Shown piece after piece: positions 7,667 to 16,096 of a DNA stretch of 17,515 bases. The stretch covers positions 1 through 17,515 of the forward strand of contig DATKWS010000012.1 in assembly GCA_035529435.1 (NCBI GenBank), read 5' to 3'. The number at the start of each line of letters is the position of its first letter. Position 1 is the first letter of the stretch. A program made the position numbers and the translations under genes. Source of the DNA: DATKWS01 sp035529435 (lineage in GTDB: Bacteria; Krumholzibacteriota; Krumholzibacteriia; Krumholzibacteriales; Krumholzibacteriaceae). The notes beneath the pieces were generated by a model. It ran no database searches. It was not told the DNA's origin and saw nothing but the letters and a program-made list of their open reading frames with translations.

Positions 7667-8428
7667 ATGATTCGTATGATCAGGAGGCACGCATCCCGCG
7701 GCGCGGCGGTGCTGTTTGTGGCGCTGCTCGCCGTGTCCGGATCGTCGCGGTGGGCCGCGGCGCAGCACGTGCAGGTGCCCCCCGGGGGAGGCGCCGATAC
7801 CGATGTAATGCGTGAACGACGGAGTGCCCTGGGGGATGTGCGTGTCAGGATCGCGCGCGTGAAGTACGGGGGCGGCGGCGACTGGTACAGCGATCCATCG
7901 TCACTCCCCAATCTGCTGCGCGAGTTCGGAACGCGCACCGGCATACCGACGGCCGAAACGGAAAAGGTGCTGGAGCTCGGGGAACAGGATCTCTTCGCGT
8001 ACCCGTTTCTCTACATGACGGGGCACGGGAATATCCGGTTTACCGGCGAGGAGCTGTCCCTGCTCAGGCGGCACCTGCTCGGCGGCGGTTTTCTCTATGC
8101 GGACGACAACTACGGTATGGACCGGTCCTTCCGGGCGATGGTGACGGAACTGTTCCCGGAGCGCCGGCTCGTGCCCGTTCCCTTCGGTCACCCTATCTAC
8201 CACGCGGTATACGATCTCGACGGCCCGCCGAAGATACATGAGCATGATGGAAAACCCCCGCAGGGACTCGGCGTCTTCGACGGGGACCGGCTCGTGATCT
8301 TCTACACCTACGAGAGCGATATCGGCGACGGCCTCGAGGACCCCGACGTGCACGGCGATCCGCCGGAGAAACGTGAGCAGGCGATCCGCATGGCGGTGAA
8401 TGTCCTCTACTACGCCCTGACGCAGTGA
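7667..8428 (+). CDS. Secreted DUF4159 domain protein
   Basis: Residues about 50-253 match DUF4159: the opening VRIARVKYGGGGDWYSDP, then PFLYMTGHGNIRFT, GGGFLYADDNYG, the block FPERRLVPVPFGHPIY and a tail helix ending NVLYYALTQ. DUF4159 is thought to have a class I glutamine-amidotransferase-like fold, is often found near MoxR/BatA-type genes, and has no proven activity; no Cys nucleophile stands at the expected turn here. Starting at 7667 gives a clean signal peptide (basic MIRMIRRHASR, core AAVLFVALLAV, cut near WAAAQ) with GAGAG ending 6 nt upstream. An in-frame GTG at 7607 would add 20 residues but lacks these features. It lies 69 nt behind the kinase and 80 nt before DUF4175, with which DUF4159 is commonly linked. 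Confidence 0.88.
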   Translation: MIRMIRRHASRGAAVLFVALLAVSGSSRWAAAQHVQVPPGGGADTDVMRERRSALGDVRVRIARVKYGGGGDWYSDPSSLPNLLREFGTRTGIPTAETEKVLELGEQDLFAYPFLYMTGHGNIRFTGEELSLLRRHLLGGGFLYADDNYGMDRSFRAMVTELFPERRLVPVPFGHPIYHAVYDLDGPPKIHEHDGKPPQGLGVFDGDRLVIFYTYESDIGDGLEDPDVHGDPPEKREQAIRMAVNVLYYALTQ

Positions 8429-8508
8429 CGGCGGGATTCTGCATGCTGCGGAATGCGGGCGGGGTGATATGATCGGGAGGATGAAACCGGTGGGAGGAAT
8501 GCGGCGGG

Positions 8509-11500
8509 ATGAATCCGAACGAAGGTAACTCGAACGCGAAGCGGCACGGCGAAATGGACCGGGATGTCGGCAGGCAGGAGCTGCGGAACATGCTCGGCTC
8601 GCTCGCCGCCGCGCGCCGCGCCTACCTCGCCCGCGGGGCGGTCTCCGTGGTCCTCGCCACGGGCCTGGCGCTCCTTTCGATCGCCGTCGCACTGCACGCA
8701 CTCGTTCCCGGCTGGCGCCTGCTTCCACTCGTCACGTTCGTTCTGTTCTGGAGCGGGCTCGCCGCCACGTTCCTGTTCGGCGCCCTGATGCGCCTGCTGC
8801 CGGTGAGGAACCGCATCCGGCTCACCCATGATCTCGGAGCGCGGATGGAGCGGGGCGGTCTCTTCACCGCGGCCCTCGAGTTCTCCGAGGCCGGTGACCG
8901 GCTGGGGGCGTATTCTCCCTACCTGATGGGGGAAACGATCAGGCGTGCATCTGCGGCGCTCCGGAACGCGAATTCCGTGGCGCTGTTCGCGGATGCGGGG
9001 AGGCCGGCGTGGATCGTCGCCGCGTTCTGTCTCGCGTGCCTCCTCGCCGTCCAGGTCGCTTTTCAGGGAGGGGAAGCGGGGCGGGCGATTGCCGCCGTCT
9101 CGGATCCACTCATATACTTCCGCAGTCCCTCCGGCGTCAATCTCCATGTCGTATCCAGCGACCGGGCCGTTCTCGAGGGTGGGACGGTGAAGGCGGAAGC
9201 GTTCACCTTCGGCTCCGCCACGGGGGAGGTGACGCTGCGGGTGAGCTCGATCCCCGATGTTTGGCGGAAGATTCAGCTCGAGGCCGAAACCGCGATGGTC
9301 GACGGCATGAACGTCGCCGCATACCGCCGCGCCTTCAACGATGTCAGGGAAGACTTCCGGTACTATTTCGAGACCGAACATGCGCGCACGGCGAGCCGGA
9401 GCGTGACGGTCATGCACCGGCCCGTGATCAATCGCATCAGTGCTCTTCTCGATGCTCCCCCCTACACGCAGGCTGCACCCGAAACGGTCGAGACCCTTGC
9501 AGGACGTGTGGTGGCGCTCGCGGGCACCCGTGTGACGCTACGCGGCGAGACGAGCAAGCCGCTCCGCGAGGGAGCGGTCGTGTTCCGGGGGCGGGAGCCG
9601 GTGCCGCTGGCGCCGTCCCCCGGCGGTTTCACCGCCGCCTTTTCTATATCGGGGGATGACACCTTCACCGTCGAGGTGCGGGATTCGATGGGGCTCGCCA
9701 GCGAGGGGGGCATCTCATTCCCCATCGTTGCGCTGGATGACCGCGATCCGATCGTCGAGCTCCTCGCCCCTGAGGACGAGGCGCTGCTGCCCCGTTCGCT
9801 CGCGATCACGCTCCTGTATCGCGCAGCCGATGATTACGGGCTGGCGAGTATCGATCTGCGTTTCACGCGCGACAGGAAGGATAAAACGTATCATTCGGTA
9901 TCCTTGATGCCGGCGGGCGCTCGGCCGCTGCGCGAGATCGAGGGAGTATACGAATGGTCCCTCGAGGACGCCAGCGTGCAGCCGGGCGATATGATTCTCT
10001 ACTACGTGGAAGCGTACGACGCCAACGATGCGACAGGACCGGGACACGCGCGCACCGAGACGCGGCGGCTTATCGTTCCCTCCCTCTCGCAGATCTATGC
10101 CGATATGCGGCGCGATGAGGCCGAGCAGCGCCAGGGGATGGACGAGGTGCTCGAGGAGGGCCGCGAGATCACCGAGCGCCTCCAGTCCCTCTCCGAGGAT
10201 CTCAAGGCGGACGGGACATTCGACTGGAGCAAACGCCAGGAGGGCAAGGAGATCCTGGAGAAGCAGCGGGAATTGCAGGAGAAGATCCGCGAGGCGGCGG
10301 AGCAGCTCGATCAGACCCTCCGGCAGCTCGAGAGCAACCGCATGACGACACAGGATATCGGCGGCAAGCTGGAGGAGATCCAGCGCCTGCTCAACAGGAT
10401 CGAGAGTGTCGAGCTGCGTGAGGCGATCGAGCGGTTCAACCGGATGCTCGGCGACGTGCCCGAGGATGAGATGATGCGCGCGATGAAGGATATCGAGATG
10501 GACGCCGATGAACTGGCGAAGCGCCTCGACCGGACGATCGAGCTGCTCGAACAGGTTTTGAAAGAGGAAAAGATGGAGGAGCTCGTTCGCCGCATGGAGG
10601 AGATGCTCGCGGAGCAGCGGGCCGTGCGGGACTCGACCGCGGCGGGGGACCGGCAGGATGTCGCCGGGCGGCAGGAGAAGCTGGGAGACGAGGTGGACCG
10701 TTTCGAGAATGACCTCTCCGCATTCGCCGGGAAGGAGCAGGATTCGTTGCTCCAGTCCGATATGGAGCAGATCGTGCGGAAGATGGGAGAGCCCTCTCTC
10801 GAGGCGGCGATGCGCAAGGCGGCCGGCCAGATCGAGGAGGGCAAGCAGGAGGAGGCGCAGTGCACACAGGGCGGCGCGATGGAGCAGATGCTGAGCCTGT
10901 ACACGTCACTCAGCCGGTGCCAGATGTGCATGTCGATGGCGATCGAACACGAGGTGATCGAGGCCGTCGAACGGTTGACGAGGGAACTGGTGACGGCCTC
11001 GAAGCTGGAGGAGGATCTGATCGCGGACGTACGCGGGGGCGACGGTGAATCGGACCGGAGCGGGCTGATAACGGACCAGCTCGTCCTCAAACAGGCGGCG
11101 CGCACGATCGTCGAGGACCTGTACCGGCTCGCCCGGCGCACGATGATGATCCGCGGCGGCGTATTTCAGCACCTCGGCGTGGCGCTCGCCGAGATCGATC
11201 ACGTCCTTGAGGGTATCGAGCAGAAGAAATTCGGCGATGCGGCGAACGCCGCGGGAATGGCATACCGCGGGATGAACCTGGCGGCGGTCGAGCTTCTGCG
11301 TTCGACCGCCTCAAGCGGCAGCTCCGGCGGGAGCGCAGGCAGCCAGATGAAGATGATGCTCGAGAAGCAGATGTCGATCGATCAGCGGCTCAGGCAGATG
11401 TTCGGCCAGGGCGATCCGAAGGGGTGGTCGATGGAAGAGCGTGCGGGCATGGCGCGCATCGCGGCGGAGCAGCGGCGGACGCAGGAGCTGCTCGAGCGGA

Positions 11501-11883
11501 TTGCCGAGGAGAGCGCCGGCTCCGGCGAACTGCTCGGCCGGCTCGACGATGTCGCCGGTGAGATGGAAGAGGTGGCGAAGCGGCTCGAGCGGGGCGGGCT
11601 GGATGACGAGCTTCTCGGGCGGGAGGAGCGGATTCTCAGCAGGATGCTCGAATCGCAGCGCTCCGTGCAGCGCCGGGACTACAAGCGCGAGCGCGTGAGC
11701 GCCACGGCGGATGATCTCCGTGCCCTCGACCCCGGAACGCTCGATGCATCGGGCGATGACATCGAGGTGCTCCTCGAGATGATACGGCGCGGTATGCAGG
11801 AAAAAGGTCCGGAGGAGTACGAGGAGCTGATACACCTCTACTTCAGGGCCCTTTCGAAACAGGTACGGGAAGGAGTGCGGTGA
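8509..11883 (+). CDS. DUF4175 family membrane and coiled-coil protein
   Basis: The 1124-residue product has the DUF4175 layout: an N-terminal helix (LRNMLGSLAAARRAYLARG), membrane segments at about 44-65, 71-93 and 167-186, then about 940 residues predicted to lie outside the membrane. Residues about 190-520 contain Ig-like beta domains (for example SSDRAVLEGGTVKAEAF and the segment opening DRDPIVELLAPEDEALLP). From about 525 to 785 the protein becomes a long charged helical region rich in Glu, Arg, Gln and Met, almost certainly coiled coil. A further helical region runs to the C-terminus. Cysteines sit at 785, 804 and 807 (CQMC). The function is unknown; a scaffold or stalk in the envelope is plausible. 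GGGAGGA at 8492-8498 precedes the ATG by 10 nt. The stop overlaps the next gene (TGATG). Confidence 0.88.
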   Translation: MNPNEGNSNAKRHGEMDRDVGRQELRNMLGSLAAARRAYLARGAVSVVLATGLALLSIAVALHALVPGWRLLPLVTFVLFWSGLAATFLFGALMRLLPVRNRIRLTHDLGARMERGGLFTAALEFSEAGDRLGAYSPYLMGETIRRASAALRNANSVALFADAGRPAWIVAAFCLACLLAVQVAFQGGEAGRAIAAVSDPLIYFRSPSGVNLHVVSSDRAVLEGGTVKAEAFTFGSATGEVTLRVSSIPDVWRKIQLEAETAMVDGMNVAAYRRAFNDVREDFRYYFETEHARTASRSVTVMHRPVINRISALLDAPPYTQAAPETVETLAGRVVALAGTRVTLRGETSKPLREGAVVFRGREPVPLAPSPGGFTAAFSISGDDTFTVEVRDSMGLASEGGISFPIVALDDRDPIVELLAPEDEALLPRSLAITLLYRAADDYGLASIDLRFTRDRKDKTYHSVSLMPAGARPLREIEGVYEWSLEDASVQPGDMILYYVEAYDANDATGPGHARTETRRLIVPSLSQIYADMRRDEAEQRQGMDEVLEEGREITERLQSLSEDLKADGTFDWSKRQEGKEILEKQRELQEKIREAAEQLDQTLRQLESNRMTTQDIGGKLEEIQRLLNRIESVELREAIERFNRMLGDVPEDEMMRAMKDIEMDADELAKRLDRTIELLEQVLKEEKMEELVRRMEEMLAEQRAVRDSTAAGDRQDVAGRQEKLGDEVDRFENDLSAFAGKEQDSLLQSDMEQIVRKMGEPSLEAAMRKAAGQIEEGKQEEAQCTQGGAMEQMLSLYTSLSRCQMCMSMAIEHEVIEAVERLTRELVTASKLEEDLIADVRGGDGESDRSGLITDQLVLKQAARTIVEDLYRLARRTMMIRGGVFQHLGVALAEIDHVLEGIEQKKFGDAANAAGMAYRGMNLAAVELLRSTASSGSSGGSAGSQMKMMLEKQMSIDQRLRQMFGQGDPKGWSMEERAGMARIAAEQRRTQELLERIAEESAGSGELLGRLDDVAGEMEEVAKRLERGGLDDELLGREERILSRMLESQRSVQRRDYKRERVSATADDLRALDPGTLDASGDDIEVLLEMIRRGMQEKGPEEYEELIHLYFRALSKQVREGVR

Positions 11884-13820
11884 TGTTGCGCGCCGTTGTG
11901 GTACTCGTGCTGTGTCTCTGTCCCGCGTTGCACCGGCCCGCTCGTGCGGCGGACGGGGCGCGTGCCGCCGCCCGGGCCCCGGCGGGCGTCGAGGAGGCCA
12001 CCGCGCGAGCGGCGCCGAAGGAACGGGCCGATACACAGCACGGCAATATCAAGAGGGAGATCGATCTGTCCATCGAACTCGACCGGGCGAGCAGGCTGAT
12101 CAACGAGAGGCGGTACGAGGAGGCGATACCCGGCCTCGAGCATCTCTGCGTGGCCTATCCGAGGATCGGCGCGGCCGCGGAGCTCCTCTCGGTGTGCTAC
12201 CTCAGAACCGGCCGGCCCCGGGACGCGGTGAATCTCCTTGAGGGACGGCTCCGGTCGGACCCGGAAAATTTCTCCTTCATGCGCGATCTCGGGTACGCGT
12301 ACCTCGACCTCGGTCAAAAGGAGAAGGCGGTCGAGGTCTGGGAGCGGATGCTCGGCGATGACGAGAAACAGGGCGGCAACTACGGTGCGGTGGCCAGGCT
12401 CGAACAGGATGCCGGCATGTACGAGGAGGCGCTGCGCACGTACCGGCGGGGGCGACGGTTCGAACAGCATTTCCTCCCCTATACCAGGGAGATCATGCGC
12501 CTCGAACGGCTGCTCGAACGGCCCGGTGCGGCGTTCCTCGAGGGGCTTGCCTACCTCGGCGCGATGCGCGAGCCGAGGATCGAGCACGCGGATTTTCTCT
12601 CCGAGATCTTTCGCGATGCGGGTGCGCCGCCCTCCTTTATCGCCGCGGTCGATTCCGCGGCCGGAGCCACGGGTAGACATGCGCGGTTCTTCAGGCTGCT
12701 CGAGGCGCTGCTGCTCGTCGAGGCGTCGAGTTACGAAGAGGCCCTGGATTTTCTCGCCGGGACCGGTTCGCCCGCGCTCGATGCCCAGGAGTTCTACTCC
12801 TTCCTCGGCGCCCTTGCCGGGATGGACCGGCGGGCGTCCGATCAAGCGTTCCGTGATTTTTTCGATAGCGCGCTCGACGGCTTTCTCGATCGGTACGGCG
12901 ATTCGCCGATCGCTCCCGGCGTGCTGCTGATCGCGGCCCAGTACCGGTGGGGGCGGGCCCGCGAGCTGGGGATACCCGGCGGCGCACGCGTGGAGGACGT
13001 GATCGCGCTGTTGGACGAGGCGATTGCGCATCCGCACGGTGCGGCCTACGTCGAGAGGGCCCTGCTCGCGAAGGCGATCGTCCAGCTCGAGGGGCTCCGG
13101 TCTCCCGAGCTCGCACTCCTCACGCTCGACCGGGTGCGATGGCGCGGAAAGGAACAGCGTTACCGGGTCGAGGAGCTGCGCGTACGCGCCCTCCTCGCAT
13201 CGGGAGACTGGAAACGGGCCAAGGCCTGGCTGGATGTCCTCGCCGTGACCCCCGACTCGGCGAATGCCGTACTCGCCCGTTACGGTTTGGGGAGGCTCGC
13301 CTTCTTCGAGAGGAATTACGGTGAGTCGATCGAGATACTGTCCGGGCTCGCCGAGAAGCATCCCGAAAACAGATGGGCGAATGATGCCCTCGAGACGGCG
13401 ATGATGACGAAGGCGGCATTGAACGAGGGAACGGGAGCGATCGATCTCTACCGTGCGGCGCTGCTCGCCGGCGAACGGGGGGAGTTCGCCGCGGCGATCG
13501 ATACCCTCGTGGTGCTCGATGAGCGACACGCCGCGTCGGTGCTCGCTCCGCGGGCCCTCTTTCTCCGGGCGGAATACGAGGAATCCGCGGGGCACCCGGA
13601 GCGGGCGGTGGATACGTTCACGCGCCTCGCCGAGAGCTACCCCCTGAGCGAGCTTGCCCCGCGCGCTCTCGAGCGGACCGGGTTGCTTCTCATGGAGGCC
13701 CAGCCCGGGGAGGCGGAGAAGCGATTCAAGCAGATCATGGCGCGCTATCCCGACGATCCGTTCCTCGAGCGCGTCCGGACGCGTTACATGGCGCTCAGGA
13801 AATCGACGGGGGAGGAGTAG
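11883..13820 (+). CDS. Secreted tetratricopeptide-repeat protein
   Basis: A signal peptide (MLRAVVVLVLCLCPALHRPARAADG) is followed by helical repeats of TPR type. The clearest are ERRYEEAIPGLEHLCVAYPR, GRPRDAVNLLEGRLRSDPEN and GQKEKAVEVWERMLGDDEK near residues 75-160, MYEEALRTYRRGRRF near 180, and a C-terminal set (YGESIEILSGLAEKHPENR, ERAVDTFTRLAESYPLS, AEKRFKQIMARYPDDP). TPRs hold protein complexes together; this one would act in the periplasm, probably with the DUF4175 protein. The ATG at 11883 lies in a TGATG junction with the DUF4175 stop, and AGGAG at 11871-11875 stands 7 nt before it. A GTG at 11880 is an alternative adding one residue. The product is 645 residues and ends 2 nt before the next gene. 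Confidence 0.87.
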   Translation: MLRAVVVLVLCLCPALHRPARAADGARAAARAPAGVEEATARAAPKERADTQHGNIKREIDLSIELDRASRLINERRYEEAIPGLEHLCVAYPRIGAAAELLSVCYLRTGRPRDAVNLLEGRLRSDPENFSFMRDLGYAYLDLGQKEKAVEVWERMLGDDEKQGGNYGAVARLEQDAGMYEEALRTYRRGRRFEQHFLPYTREIMRLERLLERPGAAFLEGLAYLGAMREPRIEHADFLSEIFRDAGAPPSFIAAVDSAAGATGRHARFFRLLEALLLVEASSYEEALDFLAGTGSPALDAQEFYSFLGALAGMDRRASDQAFRDFFDSALDGFLDRYGDSPIAPGVLLIAAQYRWGRARELGIPGGARVEDVIALLDEAIAHPHGAAYVERALLAKAIVQLEGLRSPELALLTLDRVRWRGKEQRYRVEELRVRALLASGDWKRAKAWLDVLAVTPDSANAVLARYGLGRLAFFERNYGESIEILSGLAEKHPENRWANDALETAMMTKAALNEGTGAIDLYRAALLAGERGEFAAAIDTLVVLDERHAASVLAPRALFLRAEYEESAGHPERAVDTFTRLAESYPLSELAPRALERTGLLLMEAQPGEAEKRFKQIMARYPDDPFLERVRTRYMALRKSTGEE

Positions 13821-13853
13821 CGATGCGCGAGGTTTTCGATGCGATGCGCGAGG
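13821..13853 (+). repeat. 21-bp-spaced direct repeat at the start of the AsnB-like gene
   Basis: The 12-mer CGATGCGCGAGG occurs at 13821-13832 and again at 13842-13853, 21 nt apart. It encodes a repeated heptad at the protein start (MREVFDA, MREAARV). It lies over the start codon of the gene at 13823, and the second copy offers another in-frame ATG at 13844 but without the strong ribosome binding site of the first. Confidence 0.75.
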
Positions 13854-15238
13854 CAGCACGAGTAATATCCGGCGCGATTCGCGCGGTGCCCACCGTCGTG
13901 CGCGGCATATCCAGTGCTCTGCGCGGGGCATCCGGTGCGATACCCGCAGCACCCACCGCGGCAAAGCGGCGCACCTGCGCCATTGTCGCGATCATCGCGC
14001 TCGCAGTCGCGTGTGCCCTGCCGGCGGCCGTTCCCGCCCGGGCCGAGCTCCTCGTTCCGATGGATCTCTCCCAGAGCAATCACCTCAAGGCCTATGGATT
14101 CGCCTACCATGTTCTCGAAGCGGGAGAGAATGTGCGCTGGCTCCTGAACTACCGGAGCGGATCGTTTCTCCTGCCCGACCGCCCCGATTTCGCGCTCGAG
14201 GCGCAGGCGCGGGGGGTGACGATCGAGCGCGTCGGCGGCGCCGACGTCACCTCGATCCTCGGAGAGATCGAGCAGGGAAACATGGAGATCGTTCTCCTCG
14301 AGAAGGCGCCGAAGATCGCGATCTACGCGCCGCCGAACAAGCAGCCGTGGGACGATGCGGTCATGATGGCGCTCGATTACGCCGGTATCCCGTACAAGAT
14401 CATCTACGACGGCGAGGTGCTGCGCGGGGAGCTCTCCCGCTACGACTGGCTCCACCTCCATCATGAGGATTTCACCGGCCAGTACGGCAAGTTCTACGCG
14501 GGATTCCGCCATGCCGAGTGGTACATCCAGCAGCAGATCCTCTTCGAGAAAATAGCCGCCTCCCTCGGGTTCGACAAGGTGTCGGAAGAGAAGAAGGCCG
14601 TCGCCCGGGCGATCAAGGAGTACGTGCGCGCGGGTGGATTCCTCTTCGCGATGTGCTCCGCCACCGATTCGATCGACATCGCCCTCGCCGCCGAGGGGAT
14701 CGATATCGCGCCGCGCGAGTATGACCACGACGGCACGACACCGAACTGCAACGACCGGCTCGATTATAAAAAGTGTTTCGCATTCGAGAAGTTCCGCCTG
14801 ATCATGGATCCGTACATCTACGAGTTCTCCGATATCGATATGACGGCGGCGGCGGCGCAGCGCGGCGAGACGAGGGATTACTTCACCCTGTTCGAGTTCG
14901 CGGCGAAGTACGATCCGGTCCCCACGATGCTCGTGCAGAATCATGTCTCGGTGATCAAGGGATTCATGGGACAGACGACCGGCTACCGCCGGAGCCTCCT
15001 CAAGACGAAGGTCATCGTGATGGGCGAGGTCGAGGGAAAGGACGAGGTGCGTTACATCCACGGCAACTTCGGCATGGGGACCTTCACCTTCCTCGGCGGC
15101 CACGATCCGGAGGATTACCAGCACTTCGTCGGCGATCCGCCGACCGATCTCGGCCTCTACCCCAACTCCCCCGGCTACCGGCTGATCCTCAACAACATCC
15201 TCTTCCCCGCCGCCAAGAAAAAGGAGCGGAAGACGTAG
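13823..15238 (+). CDS. Secreted GATase-like protein, 'asparagine synthetase B'-labelled family
   Basis: This 471-residue product belongs to a family common in Bacteroidota and relatives that databases often call asparagine synthetase B. Its hallmarks are present: LLVPMDLSQSNHLKAYG (from about 76), NVRWLLNYRSGSFLL, KIAIYAPPNKQPWDDAV (Trp176-Asp178), DWLHLHHEDFTGQYGKF (from 208), the turn FAMCSATDS with Cys278, and YIHGNFGMGTFTFLGGHDPEDYQH with His427, ending NILFPAAKKKERKT. It has neither an N-terminal nucleophile Cys2 nor the SGGxDS ATP-binding loop, so it is not asparagine synthetase. Cys278 and His427 suggest a class I amidotransferase-like fold (inference). Residues 51-74 look like a Sec signal peptide ending PARA, preceded by a 50-residue Arg/Ala-rich repetitive extension. 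GGGGGAGGAG before 13818 gives an excellent ribosome binding site; the TPR stop is 2 nt upstream. Confidence 0.85.
   Translation: MREVFDAMREAARVISGAIRAVPTVVRGISSALRGASGAIPAAPTAAKRRTCAIVAIIALAVACALPAAVPARAELLVPMDLSQSNHLKAYGFAYHVLEAGENVRWLLNYRSGSFLLPDRPDFALEAQARGVTIERVGGADVTSILGEIEQGNMEIVLLEKAPKIAIYAPPNKQPWDDAVMMALDYAGIPYKIIYDGEVLRGELSRYDWLHLHHEDFTGQYGKFYAGFRHAEWYIQQQILFEKIAASLGFDKVSEEKKAVARAIKEYVRAGGFLFAMCSATDSIDIALAAEGIDIAPREYDHDGTTPNCNDRLDYKKCFAFEKFRLIMDPYIYEFSDIDMTAAAAQRGETRDYFTLFEFAAKYDPVPTMLVQNHVSVIKGFMGQTTGYRRSLLKTKVIVMGEVEGKDEVRYIHGNFGMGTFTFLGGHDPEDYQHFVGDPPTDLGLYPNSPGYRLILNNILFPAAKKKERKT
13868..13957 (+). repeat. Imperfect direct repeat in the N-terminal extension
   Basis: Two 27-base copies, 13868-13894 and 13931-13957, agree at 21 of 27 positions and lie 63 nt apart, in frame. 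They encode SGAIRAVPT (residues 16-24) and SGAIPAAPT (37-45). With the heptad repeat just upstream, they make up the unusual extension before the signal peptide core of the AsnB-like protein. Confidence 0.6.
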
Positions 15239-15255
15239 GTTGTGCGGCGCTTGCC

Positions 15256-15306
15256 CCGCGTGCCGGGCGTCCCGCACGGGTCACCGCTCGTTGGGCACTC
15301 AGTGCC
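15256..15306 (+). terminator. Two GC-rich hairpins after the long operon
   Basis: GTGC-GGG at 15260-15267 pairs with CCC-GCAC at 15271-15277 around a CGT loop with one bulged C, and can be extended by bases 15256-15259 and 15278-15280. A second stem, GGCAC-TCA-GTGCC, is at 15294-15306. They lie 20-70 nt after the AsnB-like stop, where the operon should end. Neither is followed by a T tract, so intrinsic termination is not shown; Rho-dependent termination or mRNA 3'-end protection are alternatives. Confidence 0.35.
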
Positions 15307-15356
15307 GGTCGTTCGCGCCGGGCACCGCCCGCCGGCCGTTCCGCGCGATTACCGAT

Positions 15357-15384
15357 TTGTTTGGTAAAACGCCGGATCTATGAT
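15357..15384 (+). promoter_or_regulatory. Possible sigma-70 promoter for pyrE
   Basis: TATGAT at 15379-15384 differs from the -10 consensus at one base. A weak -35 (TTGTTT, 15357-15362) lies 16 nt upstream. The local stretch is AT-richer than its surroundings. Transcription would start near 15391, which supports the later pyrE start at 15470 over an ATG at 15380 that overlaps the -10 box. Confidence 0.4.
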
Positions 15385-15469
15385 ATGGTCGATTTCCGTG
15401 CCGGAAGAGTATCGAGGAGAATCGCCGGCCCCGGTTTCCCGAAATGAATCTCCGATGAAGGGATGCGGC

Positions 15470-16096
15470 ATGAAGGACAGGCGACAACCAGAATCGTCGA
15501 TCCCCGGATTCGATGAGCTCACCCGATCATTGTTCGAAATCGGCGCGATCAAATTGGGCGAGTTCAAGCTGAAATCGGGGATCATCTCGCCGTTCTATTT
15601 CGACATGCGATGCATCATTTCACACCCTTCCATATTGAAAACGATGGCGGGCCTGTATATCGAAAAATGCGCGGGGCTCGAGTTTTCCCGTATAGCCGGT
15701 ATCCCCTTCACGGGCCTGCCGATCGCGGTCGCCGTCTCGCTCGCGGCGGATTACCCGATGGTGTTCGCACGGCGGGAGGCGAAGGGATACGGGGTCGCGC
15801 GGCAGGTCGAGGGTTCGTTCGATGCGGGCGAGCGGGTCCTCCTCATCGACGACGTGATCACGGACGGGCGGAGCAAGATGGAGCACGTGAACATTTTTGT
15901 GAACAACGGGCTCATCGTCCGGGACATCCTCGTGTTCCTCGACCGCGAGCAGGGCGGACGCGGGAACATGGAGAAGCACGGTATCATGCTACACTCCGTA
16001 TGCACGATCACGCGACTGCTGGGATCATTGCTCGAAACCGGCGACATCGATGCAGGCCAGTACAAGACCATCCACGATTTTATCTCTAAGACATGA
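15470..16096 (+). CDS. pyrE: Orotate phosphoribosyltransferase
   Basis: This enzyme joins orotate to PRPP, giving OMP and pyrophosphate, in cytoplasmic pyrimidine synthesis. The PRPP-binding loop VLLIDDVITDGRSK is clear, with Asp127 and Asp128. The N-terminal LFEIGAIKLGEFKLKSGIISPFYFDMR is a typical OPRT opening, with SGxxSPFYFD as the signature. FARREAKGYGVARQVEG is the expected catalytic-loop region carrying the conserved basic residues. The ATG at 15470 is chosen because AAGGG (15458-15462) lies 7 nt upstream and the resulting 208 residues match the usual length. In-frame ATGs at 15380 and 15455 would add 30 or 5 residues without a good ribosome binding site or recognisable sequence. Its stop overlaps the next start (ATGA). 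Confidence 0.9.
   Translation: MKDRRQPESSIPGFDELTRSLFEIGAIKLGEFKLKSGIISPFYFDMRCIISHPSILKTMAGLYIEKCAGLEFSRIAGIPFTGLPIAVAVSLAADYPMVFARREAKGYGVARQVEGSFDAGERVLLIDDVITDGRSKMEHVNIFVNNGLIVRDILVFLDREQGGRGNMEKHGIMLHSVCTITRLLGSLLETGDIDAGQYKTIHDFISKT

Noticed and set aside
8469..8528. 19-codon ORF overlapping the DUF4175 start (MIGRMKPVGGM...), possible leader peptide
   Set aside because: The ribosome binding site GGGAGGA at 8492 serves the DUF4175 start, and the peptide has no codon bias suggesting attenuation. Too short to support.
11838..13964. Antisense open frame of 708 codons on the minus strand opposite the TPR gene
   Set aside because: It mirrors the high-GC codon pattern of the plus-strand TPR gene, which has a signal peptide, TPR motifs and good ribosome binding site. 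The antisense peptide is low-complexity and shows no recognisable domain.
13823..15238. True asparagine synthetase B annotation
   Set aside because: No Cys2 nucleophile after Met, no class II amidotransferase domain and no SGGxDS ATP-binding loop; the protein is exported.
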